Origin: Vandiemenella viatica
Lineage: Eukaryota > Arthropoda > Insecta > Orthoptera > Morabidae
Assembly: GCA_031002005.1 (NCBI GenBank)
Contig: CM061921.1
Span: forward strand, 179,560,935 to 179,624,934
Reading direction: 5' to 3'
Length of the DNA stretch: 64,000 bases
The stretch's first letter is position 1. Each line of letters opens with the position of its first letter. Below, one piece after another: positions 31,630-41,088 of the stretch. The translations under genes were made by a program, and so were the position numbers. The notes below the pieces were generated by a model, which was not told the origin of the DNA, did no database searches, and worked only from the letters and a program-made list of their open reading frames with translations.

Positions 31630-32300
31630 TGTGCACTATACAAGTGAATCGGTTACACGGGTGTCAGGGACCGACTTGGGGGCACTGTGAAGTTTTTTAG
31701 GCTGAAGAAGGAAGACCCGAGACTGGAAACACAGTTATGGTCAGTAAAACACACAAATGAAACATCACATCGTAGGATGAGCTAAGAGAATATCGATAGT
31801 CAAAAGTTCTGGTATTAATTATAGAAGTGTTTACAACAAACAACCTGAACTTATGAATATTTTTTTGGAAGAATAGATTACGTTCTTATTCAGGTGTTGT
31901 ATTTGTAGCTTTAAGTAATTAGCTTTCAAATAATGAAATGGATGTCGATACGGTCTGCGAATTAAGGCACCCAGGACAAAATTTGTCATAGGCGCATTCT
32001 ACCGTTCGATGTAATTATCGCCGAGGCGTTAAGAAATTATGTAAATAATATCACTCGTCGCTGTCAGGATCATGATATGATACTAGGAGGTGATTCCAAC
32101 CTGCCGTATATCTACTGGAGTAATTACGTTTGATTGAGTTGTGGCTGGGATAAGCCAGCTTCTGAAGTATTCTTAAACTGTTTTTAGACAATCATCTCTA
32201 ATTGCTTGTTACTGAACCAACGCGGTAACGAACACATTTTAGATAATTTAGTTAATAACAAACCGGAATAATTAACTGACACTTCTATGACAATAAAGCC
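31630..32300 (+). pseudogene. CR1-like copy 3, ORF1 end and ORF2 endonuclease start
   Basis: After the target duplication, AAGTGAATCGGTTACACGGGTG, TTTTTTAGGCTGAAGAAGG and GATAGTCAAAAGTTCTGGTA match 3090-3270 of copy 1. The following text preserves ATTATAGAAGTGTTTACAAC, ATGGATGTCGATACGGTCTGCG and ATACTAGGAGGTGATTCCAACC (the GGDFN region, here GGDSN). Many stops are present. Homology fades near 32300. Confidence 0.7.
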
Positions 32301-32956
32301 TCAAAGTAGTGTTTAGAAGGTACCTTAAGTGTAATTACCAAACATTCAAATTAACAACTACCTTCACTTCCCTTCTGCTCGGAATTGGGCCACCTCCAGT
32401 GTGTAACAAAATCAGCTGGTTTGTGTCCAACATGGTACCTATCAACTTACTTCCAGGTACAGAACTACTTTACTCGACGTTCGCCAGGACTCCTTCAGTT
32501 CGACACAACGTGATTGTTGGTAATGGTACAAAAGAAATTCTTGAGATAAAATGATTTTATATAACTGAATCAGGTTTATTAAACTGTACATTTCCCGCCT
32601 CCACCACTTATTTAATACACTACTATCCGTAGAACACAAGCTCTTTTCCAAAGTCTCAAAAATATTTAGCTACAATTGATTTCACTCGCCAAAAAAAAAA
32701 AAAAAAAAAAAAAAAGTTAATAGATGTTTTCCAATCTTTACACAACTCGAAATGTTTTATCTAATCATTACGTCTTTAAACAAAATGTAGATTGAAGTCA
32801 GTCAGTTACTGTTACTGCCAATCACACGCGTGCGAAAGCTGTGGTCTGGTCACTGGTCTGACTTTTTTTTTTTTGTAAGCGAGGGTGGCACCCTCTGTGA
32901 AGACTTGCTCCGACCTTCAACATCTCCGCCGATTATTCAGGAATGTTAAGGTAGGC
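32301..32956. other. Intergenic with an A-run, no gene seen
   Basis: An A-run of about 26 bases sits at 32691-32715. It may be the tail of a decayed retroposon in plus orientation, but nothing upstream of it is recognisable. The rest is unassigned. Confidence 0.35.
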
Positions 32957-34465
32957 TCATATAGGGCAGCCCGCGTCGCATCGCATTGAACTAAAATGCT
33001 GTACCGTAGCGCACAACTGGACGCAGCGAGTCGCATTTCTTTTACTGTCGGCGCCATCGGTTATCGACGATTAAAATGGACTCATCAGAGAAACTGCTCT
33101 TTTCTTTTATTGAAGAAGAAGAAACTTAAACGGAAAAGGCAATGGAATTTCCAACATTGGATGACAAGCATGTTACAACAGAAGTTCTACCGAATAGCGG
33201 ATCTCTTTGTTTTTAATACAGGAAAATAAATGTTTTTCATAGTTTTACCAACCCTTGTAGTTGCTGAATACCGTTTTTGGTTGCTGTCGTTGGGAAATTA
33301 GGAAAAAATTAAGACGGAAATACATTTAGCTACAGCAAGTTTGGTGATGCACTGGCTTTAGGAAAATAGCATTTGTACGATGAAAACTTAAGCCAAGGAA
33401 CTGAGTTAAAAGTGCAGTGTATAATAGTAGGGGATGAAAATTTTCCTCTTTCGATATGACTCCCCTTCCAAGAAATCAGATAAACGGAAATCAAGAGAAA
33501 CAAACTTACAGTTACAGGCTCATTAGAGCAATGGGTGTGAGCCAGAACAAAAGTAGAGAACCAGGAGAGCCATGCATCAGTTAAAAAGGGTGTGAGACAA
33601 GGATGTAGTCTGTCCCCATTAATATTCAACTTGTATGTAGAAGAAGCAACAAAGGAAATAAAAGAAAAAAATTTATGTGGCATAAGTGTTCAGGGAGAAA
33701 ACATTAGTACGACATTGTCTTGTTAGCAGAATGAGCTGAGGATATTGAGATATCATAAACAAAATAAAAATACTGAAGGATAATTTTGGACTGAATATAA
33801 ATCAAAGCAAGAAAAAAGTGATGAAATGTATCAGAAATGATACCAATCGCAGTAGATTAAATATAAAAATTGGATCGGATGCAATTGAACAAGTAAGTGA
33901 ATTCTGCTACTTGGGAAGCAAAATTACAACCGATGGCCGAAGCAAGAATGATGTTAAAAGCAGAATAGCTCTAACAAAAAGAGCCTTCATGAAAATGAGA
34001 ATTATTTTAGTTTAAAATATTGATCTAGGAATTAGAAAGAACTTTTTAAAACTCTACGTGTGGAGCAACTCACATTGTAGTAGCGAAACATGAACTTTAG
34101 GAATACCAGAAATAAAGAAAATTGAAGCATTTGAAATGTGGTGCTACAGAAGAATGATGAAAATTAAATGGACAGACAAAGTACGAAATGAATGAGTTTT
34201 GGAAATGATGGGTGAGGAACGAAGTTTGTGGAAGAAGCTTACAGAAAGAAGAGACAGGTTGGTAGGTCATATTTTGAGACATGCTGTATTGGTTAATTTG
34301 TAATGGGGGGAACAGTTGAAGGTAAGAACCATAGAGGAAGACAGAGATTAGAATATATGAGCAGATAATTGAGGACGTGGGTTGTAAGGGATATAGAGAG
34401 ATGAAGAGGTTAGCACAAGATAGGTAGGGATGGAGGATTGCATCAAACCAGTCGAAAGACTGATG

Positions 34466-34533
<68 letters not shown>

Positions 34534-35205
34534 AATAAATAAATCATAATTAGTTTGCAGAAGATAAAAACGATACTGACAACAGAGAAATTTCAACATT
34601 TGACTTACACTGGTTGTTAAGCTATGGTAGAAGTCATTAAGATTTGGAATAATTTAACAAAATACATTTTAACAAAATACATTTTAACAAAAACTTGCTC
34701 GTTAAATTTGTAGATCGAAGTGGGGTGCAAAGATAATGTTGGTAAATTATATTACACTTAAAAAAAAGCAAAAAATAAAATACGAAGCATTACGTAATAC
34801 GTGGTTGTTTTATTAATATTTTTTTTCCCTCGTTACATTTTGCGTGTTATAAATCATAAAACTCTTTGAAATTCATTACGTTTGTATGCATTAAGTTAAA
34901 GCATACAAGCAAAGATAAAGTTGGAGCGATACATTTTATAATTTTTCAACTTTATTAATGTTCATAACGTAATTAACTTTTCATTATGTAAATATAATTT
35001 ATTAAAAAATCATCCACCATCTTTTGTGCAATTTACTGCAAATTTTATTGGAGTAATACAGTTAATTTATAGAAATTGTAACACACAAGTTATAAAAATC
35101 AGTCAGTGCTGCATGAGCTCCAAGGTCCTGGCGCGACGCATCGGGACCCTGGCGAAGCGATCGTACTTTTCGTACAGTGCGACGCGACGCGGCCCGCCCT
35201 AGTAC
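32957..35205. mobile_element. DNA element with GC-rich terminal inverted repeats
   Basis: Left AGGGCAGCCCGCGTCGCATC (from 32963) and, in reverse complement, right AGGGCGGGCCGCGTCGCGTC (from 35202) are inverted with four mismatches, continuing GCATTG/GCACTG. Just inside the left end, the ATG at 33076 reads MDSSEKLLFSFIEEEE then a stop, with KRKRQW in another frame, like the start of a transposase gene. A LINE fragment with a long A-tail (about 33440-34531) fills the middle. Termini of this kind recall PIF/Harbinger, but no clear 3-base duplication is visible and the superfamily is open. Confidence 0.5.
33440..34531 (+). mobile_element. LINE 3' fragment (endonuclease-reverse transcriptase type) with long A-tail
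   Basis: Readable text includes KKGVRQGCSLSPLIFNLYVE (reverse transcriptase GxRQGxxLSPxLF motif), then after breaks EFCYLGSKITTDGRSKNDVK and SRIALTKRAFMKM, and near 34100-34440 EIKKIEAFEMWCYRRMMK and GYREMKRLAQDR. It finishes GACTGATGACAGC followed by about 58 A. These motifs belong to the insect family commonly annotated as endonuclease-reverse transcriptase (RTE-like; exact clade not decided). 5'-truncated and stop-ridden. Confidence 0.7.
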
Positions 35206-35440
35206 CCTAGAAAGAATTAGTATATATGATAGTGACAAACGGCGGTTAATTCAGAATGTTTACATGTCACCACGCTAGTAGTAATTTGTTTTCAGTAATT
35301 TCATGCTATGAACAAATAGTTTACCTACTTAGCATGTTATCTTAGTTGATGGTATTTTTTAAAGTAGGGCATTGGTATTTTAAGGTAGTGCATTACCCCA
35401 CAATGCCCCCCCCCCTTACTTAGCTACGTCCCTGGATGTT
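35206..35440. other. Possible hAT-type MITE end
   Basis: On the minus strand CAGGGACGTAGCTAAGTAAG followed by a G-run begins near 35434, resembling the terminus of the MITE at 19246 (CAGGGGCGTAGCTAC). The other end was not found, so this is tentative. Confidence 0.3.
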
Positions 35441-35454
35441 GGTAGAAGAATTTA

Positions 35455-35660
35455 ATAGTAATATGCGGAAAGGAAGATATGATCATGACTGCAAGCTGGC
35501 ACAAAATTTCAGACATAAGGGAGAGGGAAAAATTTCTTTTGCTGCTAAGGTAGTCAGGGATTTGGAATAAATTACGAAGGAAAATGATGAATAATGTAGC
35601 GAAAACGTTGAAAGAATTTAAAATTCATGAAGTTGAAAAGTATATGGGTAGGGAGATTTA
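35455..35660 (+). pseudogene. LINE ORF2 3'-end fragment (1)
   Basis: GACTGCAAGCTGGCACAAAA, GATTTGGAATAAATTACGAAGG, TGATGAATAATGTAGCGAAAACG and GAAAGAATTTAAAATT match 39855-40010 in order. The related copy reads NNLPKTLKEFKIKTCK, the usual ending of CR1/L2-type reverse transcriptase proteins (W-x-x-L-P-x-x-I, then L-x-x-F-K). Only the last about 60 codons and a short 3' end remain. Confidence 0.45.
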
Positions 35661-35754
35661 AATTAAATTAAACTGTAAAGCTGCCCAAAACAGAATTGCA
35701 AAAACAAACTAAAAAATAATTGCCGAAAAGAACTAAAAATCAAGTACGTAACTT

Positions 35755-36380
35755 TGAGAGCCGCTGTCTGGTTGTGTCCACACTGGCCAATGCTTTTCCG
35801 CAATAAGTCTGAGAATCTCATATCCGAAGGGACACTAAATGCTAACCCACAACACAGCAGGCGAGATGCACGTGGCACTCAGAGAACTCCAGTGCGTACT
35901 AAGGCTTCACGCTGCAAAATCATTTGGGTCTTGGAAATCTGGAAGTAATGAAACAACAAGAGACCATAGAGGAGCTATTTCCTATAAAAAAAATCAAGAA
36001 TACAACCTGGTCAAATTGATAATGAATTCTTAAATTGCACCATCGCAAAGTATTTATTCTAATTTGGAAAACATAGTAACAAACGACAGTGATGAGGAAG
36101 GTACCATAATATAGACCATCATTATTAGGAAATCATTGAATGGATTTAATAAAGAAAATCGGCTCCAACTCACCGATGACACTTTACTGTGGTGAAAAAT
36201 GAATACGATATTTGAAATACACACTTACCTGGCATCTCCACCAGCTCCGATACCAAGCGAACAACCTTTTAATGGAGACGGTTTAACGTATGATCCACGT
36301 AAGAATCGATTAGAAGGCGATAAAGCAGATATATTTATTAAATATAATTTGCCACTAACAGATTATAACTATTAGATGAC
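35755..36380 (+). pseudogene. hAT transposase C-terminal remnant
   Basis: At 36200-36377 the frame reads FEIHTYLASPPAPIPSEQPF, then NGDGLTYDPRKNRLEGDKAD and IFIKYNLPLTDYNY before a stop. F-(S/N)-x-x-G-L-x-(Y/F)-x-x-R-(R/K)-N-R-L-x-x-x-x-A is the C-terminal dimerisation motif of hAT (ZBED-like) transposases. Text upstream, including HVALRELQCVLRLHAAK near 35875, keeps protein-like patches with stops. The zinc-finger start and catalytic core are unreadable or missing. A hAT-like end (TAGTGGTTCCCAAAG on the minus strand) lies near 36985. Confidence 0.6.
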
Positions 36381-37776
36381 TGTAGCTCCACAACTAGATA
36401 AATTTTGTTAATTAATTAAATTTGGCCATAATTCTTTTTTAATTAGGAGTATGTAATGTTTCTGTTGGGCTAATTACCTAGTGATGGTTTACTTTAGTTT
36501 ACCTAGTTTTTTAATAAATTTAATTTGATGTTATCATAGCAGAATTTTGTGTTGATTTAAATTAAAAATAATTATAAATTTGTTTTTCCACCTCCATCTT
36601 CATTGCCATTAATCCTCCTCTTCCACATCGGTAAATCACTGAACCTTGGCATCTGCATTTGCAAAGGTGACTTTCGTTACAACCTTGCACGTAGGATCCT
36701 GTTTAAAACTTCATTCATACGTAGATAGACGATGCTTGTCATTTCATATACCTATCTATACGCATATCCTGCTCAGCACGCAAAAGTTGCTTACAGTTTA
36801 ATCATTGTTCTAATTTAACTTTTATAGTAATGTAAATGAGTCACAATTATTTTACTTTATTTTGAACCTTTCTTGGTCCCCCCGACGTTGCGCACTTACC
36901 CCCAAATTAATATTAATTTGCCATGAACCCCCTCAGACGAACCCCTAGGCGTGTTTAGGGACCTCTTTGGGAACCACTATGGGACGGTCCCAAGTTCCAA
37001 ACATAATTTTCAAAGAACAGGCAAAACACAGAAGAAAACTTACATGGTTCACAGACAGATGAATTCCTCTTCAGTATAACGACAAACCAGAGGAGTAAAC
37101 AAAACAGTTGCATCTGAAAGTAAAAGCGGAGTTCAGGGAATAACATCGCAGTCAATGAAACAGTTATATACGGTAAAAAGACAGCTATTGGTAATGGTGA
37201 CCATATGGTTATAGTTATGGTGAATAAATCTAGACTGAATTTCCTAAAAAGAAATAATCGGGAATCGAACATGACATGACCAATCAACAGAAAAGTAGTA
37301 TTCAAATGACTGGTTATCTAATAAGCTAATGACGGTATTCTTAGGAAGGAAAATGCTGATGATGATCGACCTGGAATTCGGAATCATGATTTCGGATTTC
37401 CACGTTTTTCCACCAAAGCACTTCAGGTGAATGCCTTTTCTAGTGACATCGTCGAGCCATGAATCCTCAATTTTGTTTTTGACGCGTTAATGGCTTTGAG
37501 ATGACATAGACTGCTGCGTGTCTTATGGACATCCAGGAGAACTAAAGCTTCTGTTATACAGGAAATTTGCATCTTGAAGCCTCTTTCTACACGAGCCATT
37601 CAGAAAATTTTCCAGTTCTTCGGGCATAAAAGAAGAGACTAAAAATTTAAAGATTTGGATCGTGGATGGAAATATCCACGAGATTCGACAATGAGCATGT
37701 GGATGGATCAAGATTACTGGTTTACAAGCTGGCAGTGTCTCAGGAAAGCTGAAAATCTCAAGGGTTACAAAACATA
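36381..37776. other. Intergenic with hAT-like end and SINE B fragment
   Basis: The minus-strand text TAGTGGTTCCCAAAGAGGTC near 36985 resembles the CAGTGGTTCCCAAAC class of hAT termini and may close the element whose transposase remnant lies at 36200. Near 37395-37440, CCACGTTTTTCCACCAAAGC and CACTTCAGGTGAATGCC resemble the body of SINE family B. No gene was recognised; the open frames at 36955-37305 and 37523-37876 (minus) have no motifs. Confidence 0.35.
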
Positions 37777-38692
37777 GAGGAGAATCGGGTAATATGGAAT
37801 ACCATTTATGTTTTGTTGCATAAAACAACACTGAAAACAATTTACCACTTGAAACTAAAACCAATACAACCTTCAACTTCTTGTGATAATATATATCTAA
37901 TAAAAAGCTGTCAAAACAGATTTTTTTTAATTAGTAAAATTTAATTTACAAAAAAAAAAAAATGTCGTTTGGCGGGTAATATGGAATAGAAGGTTTCAAA
38001 TAACGTAAACTATCAGGAGTTGAGAAAAAAGGATCTGATGATACATTTTAGTCAACATCATCATCATCTTTGTCTGACTCAATAGCTTTCACTTCTTTCT
38101 ATTTCGGCTATTCTTAAAACAAAACATAATTAATTAATTAATTCAGAAATATTTACTTTCTCAATTTTTATTTTATTATTTTCACTCAATATTAACAAAA
38201 ATAGTATTACCTACACTTATATTTGATTAAAAATGTATTTCAACTTAGTAATTATTTTTCGGGTTGTATGAAATACCACAGTTTTATGTCTGGTTTTGTG
38301 GAATACTAAGTATCTCATATTACCCGAATCGCCATTTTGGGCTAAATAGGCTTGATGATATTATAAAAAAGATGGCTGCCATAAAAGAGAACTGTACAAC
38401 AAACCATCACTCTTTTAGTACACATTATACTAAGACCAGCGATCAACAAAATAAATCTAATATTTTTTATATATTTTAGAAAACTTATCTGCAAAAATTC
38501 ACGAAAGTGGAAAAACAAACTTTGTTGGCCAGCAAAAACAGTTCAGCTCCCAAATGACCGACCTTCATAACAAAGCATCATTGGAGTTTTGAGCAGCAGG
38601 TGATGGTACTTCCACTATACAGCAGCATTAGGCATAGGAGAAACATCGGTATTCCATATTACCCGACTATTCCATATTAACCGATTCTCCTC
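37777..38692. mobile_element. TA-flanked MITE with repeated subterminal word
   Basis: The left GAGGAGAATCGGGTAATATG and, in reverse complement, right GAGGAGAATCGGTTAATATG continue identically with GAATA, giving 24 of 25 matching bases, and TA flanks both ends. The word CGGGTAATATGGAATA or its complement recurs near 37786, 37974, 38312 (partial), 38651 and 38665. The 916-bp interior has no transposase. The TA target suggests a Tc1/mariner/pogo-type partner, by inference. Confidence 0.7.
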
Positions 38693-39260
38693 TACTCATG
38701 AAATTCAACGGGGTCACGACTGATGCGAAGCACACAGCGATTTTCTTAGGAGATTAAAAACACAGTTTATTTCTTATATTGAAAAGGAAAGTTTTATAGG
38801 CGCGTTAGGAAATGTTTGAACGGGGGTAAATCTATGAATTCGCAACTTCCCGGCACCGTCATACTATGACGTGTTGCGGGTATGATATGCGTGTTGGACG
38901 CTTTATGGATGGGTAAAATCTTATGAGTTCGTATAGGCAACATGCTAATGTCAATAGTATGTCTGTAGCTTAAGTATTACTTGTTGCGCTCTGACAGCCA
39001 CGAAAGTATAGTTTATACTCGTATTTAATATATAAAAACGATTTTTTCAATGTTGTAAATATAAACACACAGTTTTTATATGATTTTGATGTGATTTTGC
39101 ATACGTATACTTTAAAACAAGTTGTTTATGTTTGATTAAGAAAAACCTAAACTCTCTCCTCCTTTTCCCCTCTCACTTAATTTCTGTTAACGTTGTTCAT
39201 ACAAACCCACAGTTTTTACCCGATTTTGATAGTACTTAGCACACGTATTCTGCAAAATAA
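38693..39260. repeat. Diverged local duplications
   Basis: CACAGTTTTTATATGATTTTGAT near 39070 recurs as CACAGTTTTTACCCGATTTTGAT near 39208. The text near 38795 (TAGGCGCGTTAGGAAATGTTTGAA) recurs near 39542 (TAGGCGTGTTAGGCGATGTGTGAA), followed in both by CTTAT(G/T)AG and an ACATGCT word. These are short, diverged direct repeats around the SINEs and do not code. Confidence 0.45.
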
Positions 39261-39500
39261 GGCGGTCTGGAGCTCAGCGGTTAAGGCGCTTACTTCCGAG
39301 ATTTTCTCTCTCCGGTCTCGGGTTCAAATCCCGTGGTGAGTGTATTTGAATATATGAGCTAGGCCAGGACGTTTCCGTGGTTCTGATTCCACGTTAAACT
39401 GTAGTCCCCTGAGGAAAGCAATTGGCCTTCCTGCCTCTGACACAATACCTTACTACTGTTCATCTCCTTCGACAAAATTCGACCAACTTTCGGGTTTTGG
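39261..39500 (+). mobile_element. SINE family A with tRNA-like head
   Basis: The head reads GCGGTCTGGAGCTCAGCGG (A box) and TCTCGGGTTCAAATCCCG (B box). The body has GATTCCACGTTAAACTGTAG and GGCCTTCCTGCCTCTGACA. Related copies: 6480 (minus), 23462 (minus), 39619, 40880, 51000 (minus) and 53265. The head resembles a tRNA, but the 5' and 3' arms do not form a seven-pair acceptor stem. Confidence 0.7.
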
Positions 39501-39618
39501 ACTAAGTTAAACTTTTAATTTTTGAAGTGAAAACTTCTTTAGGCGTGTTAGGCGATGTGTGAATGGGTCAAATCTTATTAGCTGGCGTCAGTGACATGCT
39601 GTTGTTAACCGTATAACT

Positions 39619-39690
39619 GTAGCGGTCTGATGTCTCAGTGGTTAAGGTGTCTGATTAGAAAACGAAAGATCCCTGGTTTGCAGCACCGAA
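39619..39690 (+). mobile_element. SINE family A head only
   Basis: AGCGGTCTGATGTCTCAGTGG and GGTTAAGGTGTCTGATTAG, then AAAGATCCCTGGTTTGCAGC: an A box and a mutated B box (GGTTTGCAGC in place of GGTTCGAATC). No SINE body follows. Confidence 0.5.
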
Positions 39691-39854
39691 ACTTTATCTT
39701 AATCTGCACTTTTAAACCGTAAGTTCCAGTTTGAATGTCTGATTGTTTCCAAGGAATGTGGCACTAATATTTTTTATGACTAGCATTTTCATATTTTTCA
39801 TTATACTAAGGAAAAATGAATTCACAAGCACTGATATACCACCTTCGGTACAGC

Positions 39855-40070
39855 TGGCACTCGATTTCATGCTTAAGGGAGTGGGAAAGGTTTCTTTTGT
39901 TGGTAAGGGTGCCACGGATTGAAATAAATTACCAAGGGAAGTCATGAATAATTTACCAAAAACGCTTAAGGAATTTAAAATTAAAACTTGTAAATCGGAA
40001 AAGTAAATGGGGAAGGAATTTAACACTGCAACTATAAAATTAAATTTAAAAAAATAATATAAATTGGGGT
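39855..40070 (+). pseudogene. LINE ORF2 3'-end fragment (2)
   Basis: Homologous to 35490-35660 and better preserved. It encodes KLPREVMNNLPKTLKEFK, then IKTCKSEK, a stop, and MGKEFNTATIK. This is the usual final segment of CR1/L2-type reverse transcriptases. It lacks everything upstream. Confidence 0.45.
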
Positions 40071-40223
40071 AATTAAATGACTAGGGGAATTAACACCGGA
40101 GCAGTTAAATTAATAATAATAATAGTAACCACATTAGCATTTCCCTCTCGTCTTCAATATAAATTGTTTTAAAAAGAATTGAGTTTTACGCGCCAAATCG
40201 ACATTCCACGTGTCAGTCAAGGC

Positions 40224-40771
40224 TAGAGTTGCCAACCGTACTATAACATACAATATTGTACTGTATTTTGGGTCAGCGTGCTATATACTGTTGAAAAAAC
40301 TTATAGTATGCGAAGATACTAAATAACAATATTAAAGGAAATCTAGGTAAAAGTAACACATTGTAGTGAGTTTAGCGACAGAACTACAGGCAAAAAATGG
40401 CAACATATTTTTAAAATTATTTAAGATTATTTCAGTCCTGCCCTCTATTCCCACAACTTCGCCATTCACAGCAAAGATATTTTCAATTATGAATTTCAAA
40501 TGGCGAGAAGCAGAGCGAGTATCTCATTAATAAAACGATCTACATTAACGAATGCAATAAATAATATGACACTTTTACTGTACGCAAAAAATTGTTAAAA
40601 GGTGCAGAAATTGAAAACATAAAGTTTTTATAAAAATAGATAACTAAAAAACCTAATTTATCTGATTTTCTTACTATTTCCATAAAATACTATATTTTTC
40701 GAAGTGTACTATATTTTTCCAGCTTTTCCTAAAAAGTACTATAATCAGCCGAAAAAATGTTTGTAACCCTA
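40224..40771. mobile_element. hAT-type MITE, 548 bp
   Basis: The ends are TAGAGTTGCCAACCGTACTA and, in reverse complement, TAGGGTTACAAACATTTTTT, similar in the first 13 bases. Flanks GTCAAGGC (40216-40223) and GTCGAGGC (40772-40779) match in 7 of 8 bases. An 8-base duplication with TAGGGTTGCCAAC-like termini is typical of hAT. The interior is AT-rich and non-coding, with ACTATA words near both ends. Confidence 0.65.
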
Positions 40772-40879
40772 GTCGAGGCGTCGGCCGCCTCTCGAAAAGT
40801 CGTGACGGCCGCCTCGACCGCCGGGCGGCGGGAAGTCGCTAGGCCTGTCTCGACCGGGATTTTCGTAGACACTTAACAC

Positions 40880-41010
40880 AACATTTACCTCTGGCACAGC
40901 TTGCTGTGTAATGTGAAGCACACCAGAACACTTCCGTGGTCCATGTGCCTGGTAGGACTACCGGGTTAGGTTAAGGCGTATAAGACAGGTGCGGGATGGA
41001 ATGCACAGCC
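40880..41010 (+). mobile_element. SINE family A body
   Basis: CTGGCACAGCTTGCTGTGTAA and CTACCGGGTTAGGTT match the body of the minus-strand SINE at 51000-51205 (GACACAGCTTGCTGTGTAA, then CCCGGTAGGTTTACC). The tRNA-like head is not present; a GC-rich stretch at 40775-40860 precedes it. Confidence 0.5.
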
Positions 41011-41088
41011 AATAGAAACCCTGTCATCTTTATTAGAACCTCACGAAATTATTATTATTTAGTATATCTGTAGGTGTAAGCATGTGAT

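Larger units (their letters stand above)
21606..32300 (+). mobile_element. CR1-like LINE copy 3, interrupted by two younger elements
   Basis: Three collinear pieces: 21606-22100 (ORF1), 25094-25285 (ORF1, matching 2930-3080 of copy 1) and 31630-32300 (end of ORF1 and front of ORF2). Between them sit a PIF/Harbinger element (about 22101-25093) and an I-group LINE (25286-31629). The order and strand of the pieces match copies 1 and 2 exactly. Homology stops near 32300 within the endonuclease, so the 3' part is missing. Confidence 0.8.

Noticed and set aside
33076..33230. Start of a hAT or Harbinger transposase at MDSSEKLL as a confident call
   Set aside because: It stops after 18 codons and the following text has no diagnostic motif, so it is only noted within the element entry.
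34348..34599. Minus-strand frame with a long phenylalanine run
   Set aside because: It is the translation of the complement of the A-tail at 34473-34531.
39261..39340. tRNA gene call for this and the other A/B-box heads
   Set aside because: The boxes are present but the ends do not pair as an acceptor stem, anticodon arms are poor, and the same heads recur with shared non-tRNA bodies, so they are SINEs.
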